A DNA stretch of 64,000 nt from assembly GCF_000382445.1 (NCBI RefSeq), contig NZ_KB905475.1:1-64000 (forward strand), read 5' to 3'. The position numbers and the translations under genes are program-made. Of the stretch, positions 61,726 through 64,000 are shown in pieces. How positions within the stretch are numbered: position 1 is the stretch's first letter; each line of letters starts with the position of its first letter. A model generated the notes under the pieces. That model was not told where the DNA came from, ran no database searches, and was given only the letters and a program-made list of their open reading frames with translations. Origin of the DNA: Phocaeicola massiliensis B84634 = Timone 84634 = DSM 17679 = JCM 13223 (GTDB lineage: Bacteria > Bacteroidota > Bacteroidia > Bacteroidales > Bacteroidaceae).

Positions 61726-63873
61726 ATGGCTAAAAAGAAAGAAAAAAAAGCAGGAAAACGCATGAAGAAGAGTGAACTGGCAGAACGCCTCATCAACTAT
61801 TTCCGTGCCAAGCCGAATGAAACATTCAGCCTCAAACAGCTCTCAAGCGGGTTAAACTTAACTACTCATCCTCTTAAAATGCTTTGCGCCGACATCATCC
61901 TCGAAATGATAGCGGATGATTTCTTACAAGAAGTTGAAAAAGGGCAATATAAGCTGAACGACCACGGACTGATTATGACGGGTATTTTTCAGCGTAAAAG
62001 CAATGGTAAGAACTCTTTCATCCCGGAGGACGGAGGAGAGACCATCTTTATAGCCGAAAGAAACTCGGCACACGCCATGAACAACGACAAAGTCAAAATT
62101 GCCTTGTTTGCAAAACGCAAGAACCGCAACCCCGAAGGAGAAGTAATTGAAATCATCGAACGGGCAAACGATACATTCGTCGGAACATTGAAAGTCGACA
62201 AATTCTATGCTTTCCTTGTTACCGAAAACCGTACGCTGGCAAATGACATTTTCATTCCCAAAGATAAATTGAAAGGAGGGAAAAATGGCGATAAAGCTGT
62301 CGTAAAAATAATAGAATGGCCGAAAGAAGCCAAAAACCCAATCGGGCAAGTTATGGACATCTTGGGCAAGGCAGGCGAAAACACCACTGAGATGCATGCC
62401 ATTCTAGCAGAATACGGACTGCCGTATGTATATCCCAAAAACGTAGAGGCCGCCGCCGAAAAGATTCCGGCCGAGATAACGGAAGCCGACTATGCCGAAC
62501 GGGAAGATTTCCGGGCCGTAACGACCTTTACCATCGACCCCAAAGATGCAAAAGACTTTGACGATGCTCTATCCATCCGGCTTATCAAACCGGGACTGTG
62601 GGAAGTCGGAGTACATATTGCCGATGTTACACACTATGTAAAAGAAGGAAGTACAATAGACAAAGAAGCAGAAAAACGTGCAACTTCCGTTTACTTGGTA
62701 GACCGCACCATTCCAATGTTGCCCGAACGCCTGTGTAACTTCATCTGCTCTCTCCGCCCCAATGAGGAAAAGCTGGCATTCTCTGTCATTTTCGATATGA
62801 ACGAAAAAGGTGAAGTGAAGAATTCACGCATCAAACATACAGTGATTAAGAGTGACCGCCGTTTTACCTATGAGGAAGCACAGCAAGTCATCGAGACCGG
62901 TGAAGGTGATTACAAGGAAGAAATTCTGGAATTGAACAAGTTAGCTCAAATCCTGCGCAAACAACGATTGGCGGCAGGCGCCATCGACTTTGACCGCATT
63001 GAAGTAAAATTTGAGATTGACGAAACAGGGAAACCGTTAAGTGTTTATTTCAAAGAGTCCAAAGAAGCCAACAAGCTGATTGAAGAGTTTATGCTTCTTG
63101 CCAACCGTACCGTGGCTGAAACAATCGGCAAAGTGCCCAAAAATAAAAAAGCAAAAGTATTCCCCTATCGTATCCATGACCTTCCCGACCCCGACAAACT
63201 GGAAAACCTGAATTGGTTTATTAACCGCTTCGGTTATAAAATACGCACTTCGGGCTCAAAGTCAGAGGTTTCCAAATCCATCAACCGCCTGCTGGATGAC
63301 ATAAAGGACAAGAAAGAACAAAACCTGATAGAAACTGTTTCTTTGCGTGCCATGCAGAAAGCACGTTATTCAACAGTTAATATAGGCCATTATGGATTAG
63401 CTTTTGATTTCTATACCCACTTTACATCTCCCATCCGCCGTTTCCCGGACATGATGGTACATCGCTTGCTCACCCGCTATCTGGCAGGAGGACGAACGGC
63501 ACAAAAGGATAAATACGAAGATTTGTGTGACCATAGTTCTGAAATGGAGCAAATTGCATCAAACGCAGAACGCGCTTCGGTGAAGTATAAACAAGTAGAG
63601 TTCATGAGTGAACGTGTGGGCTTGGAGTTTGAAGGAGTTATTTCGGGAGTAACGGAATGGGGACTCTATGTTGAAATCAATGAGAATAAGTGCGAAGGCA
63701 TGGTTCCTATGCGCGACTTAGGCGATGATTATTATGACTTTGACGAAAAGAACTATTGCTTAATAGGGCGACGTCATCATAAGAAATTCAGCCTGGGTGA
63801 CCCTGTCACCATTAAAGTGGCACGTGCCAACCTGGAGAAGAAACAGCTGGACTTTGCATTGGTGGAGAAATAA
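61726..63873 (+). CDS. rnr: Ribonuclease R
   Basis: This is a 715-residue 3'-5' exoribonuclease that degrades structured RNA. A basic N-terminus (AKKKEKKAGKRMKK) is followed by a winged-helix domain, two cold-shock domains and the RNB domain with TIDPKDAKDFDDALS (metal aspartates). A C-terminal S1 domain (GVISGVTEWGLYVEI) follows. The ATG at 61726 fits the family; a frame from 61654 adds 24 unrelated residues. It is followed at once by a REP-like repeat. Confidence 0.96.
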   Translation: MAKKKEKKAGKRMKKSELAERLINYFRAKPNETFSLKQLSSGLNLTTHPLKMLCADIILEMIADDFLQEVEKGQYKLNDHGLIMTGIFQRKSNGKNSFIPEDGGETIFIAERNSAHAMNNDKVKIALFAKRKNRNPEGEVIEIIERANDTFVGTLKVDKFYAFLVTENRTLANDIFIPKDKLKGGKNGDKAVVKIIEWPKEAKNPIGQVMDILGKAGENTTEMHAILAEYGLPYVYPKNVEAAAEKIPAEITEADYAEREDFRAVTTFTIDPKDAKDFDDALSIRLIKPGLWEVGVHIADVTHYVKEGSTIDKEAEKRATSVYLVDRTIPMLPERLCNFICSLRPNEEKLAFSVIFDMNEKGEVKNSRIKHTVIKSDRRFTYEEAQQVIETGEGDYKEEILELNKLAQILRKQRLAAGAIDFDRIEVKFEIDETGKPLSVYFKESKEANKLIEEFMLLANRTVAETIGKVPKNKKAKVFPYRIHDLPDPDKLENLNWFINRFGYKIRTSGSKSEVSKSINRLLDDIKDKKEQNLIETVSLRAMQKARYSTVNIGHYGLAFDFYTHFTSPIRRFPDMMVHRLLTRYLAGGRTAQKDKYEDLCDHSSEMEQIASNAERASVKYKQVEFMSERVGLEFEGVISGVTEWGLYVEINENKCEGMVPMRDLGDDYYDFDEKNYCLIGRRHHKKFSLGDPVTIKVARANLEKKQLDFALVEK

Positions 63874-63894
63874 GGAGAGTCACTCCGTTCGTGA

Positions 63895-64000
63895 GGGTGC
63901 CAAAACAAAACCGGCCTATCCCATCGTCAGCTGTAGAGGCAGGGTTTGCCTGCCCGAAGACACAAAACAAACTGTTTTCGGGCGAGCAAACCTCGCCCCT
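63895..64000. repeat. REP-like intergenic repeat, copy 2 (cut by the window end)
   Basis: The text is the reverse complement of the 7861-8036 element with moderate divergence. GTGCCAAAAC lies at the left edge. Then come GATGGG/CCCATC-type variation, hairpin GGCAGG/CCTGCC (63938-63943 with 63949-63954) and hairpin GGGCGAG/CTCGCCC (63980-63986 with 63992-63998). The far end lies outside the window. It starts 21 bases after the rnr stop. Confidence 0.78.

Overview
The window looks like a chromosome segment of a gut Bacteroides or Phocaeicola species (Bacteroidota). The grounds are a SusC/SusD pair with an ECF sigma/FecR anti-sigma switch, many exported glycosidases, promoters of the -7 TAnnTTTG type, weak Shine-Dalgarno signals, a BT1927-type surface-layer lipoprotein behind an invertible promoter, and Bacteroidota-type versions of rnc, fabF, purN, pdxB, glf, argS and rnr. 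I saw no rRNA, tRNA, CRISPR array, intact insertion sequence or recombinase gene.

Positions 1-28.4 kb hold glycan-degradation genes split by a housekeeping block. On the left (+ strand) are a 5'-truncated GH29 fucosidase, a GH36/Sip1-like alpha-galactosidase and a serine-type sulfatase. Then comes acpP-fabF-rnc (- strand) with purN divergent. From 27.7 kb down to 8.0 kb, on the - strand, runs a polysaccharide utilization locus: FecR anti-sigma, SusC with an STN signalling domain, SusD, an HGSNAT-like membrane acyltransferase, a GH27 alpha-galactosidase, two large uncharacterised exported proteins, a GH89 alpha-N-acetylglucosaminidase and a GH95-like enzyme. The ECF sigma gene is divergent at 27.8 kb. 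The enzyme set (alpha-fucose, alpha-galactose, alpha-GlcNAc, sulfate) suggests capped host mucin-type O-glycans. The FecR-SusC gap carries a promoter and terminator on the opposite strand, as expected for a DonS-like cis-antisense RNA repressing susC.

Positions 28.4-33 kb hold a phase-variable surface-layer locus. A perfect 31-bp inverted repeat (29003-29033 and 29185-29215) encloses a 151-bp segment with a promoter that now points away from the downstream genes. These are an AraC-type regulator and an 871-residue coiled-coil lipoprotein of the S-layer family, followed by strong hairpins. A decayed nuclease-ATPase fragment follows.

Positions 33-52.5 kb are mostly cell-envelope glycan genes next to pdxB. 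A + strand cluster encodes DUF4254, a GT9, an LPS-kinase-like protein, an LpxL-like acyltransferase, UDP-galactopyranose mutase, a GT4 broken at an A8 tract, a galactofuranosyltransferase-like protein and a GT32. A - strand operon encodes a sugar aminotransferase, a WecF-like transferase, an ArnT-like transferase, a polyprenyl-phosphate GT2, a LAB_N membrane protein and a UDP-glucuronate epimerase. GT2 enzymes and an LTA-synthase-like protein lie nearby. Positions 52.5-64 kb are mostly housekeeping: RNase H, argS, a U32 peptidase, dus, a GIN-repeat protein, a PAP2 protein, a nucleotide-sugar epimerase, a zinc/cation exporter and rnr. Two copies of a REP-like intergenic repeat lie in opposite orientation at about 7.9 kb and at the right end.
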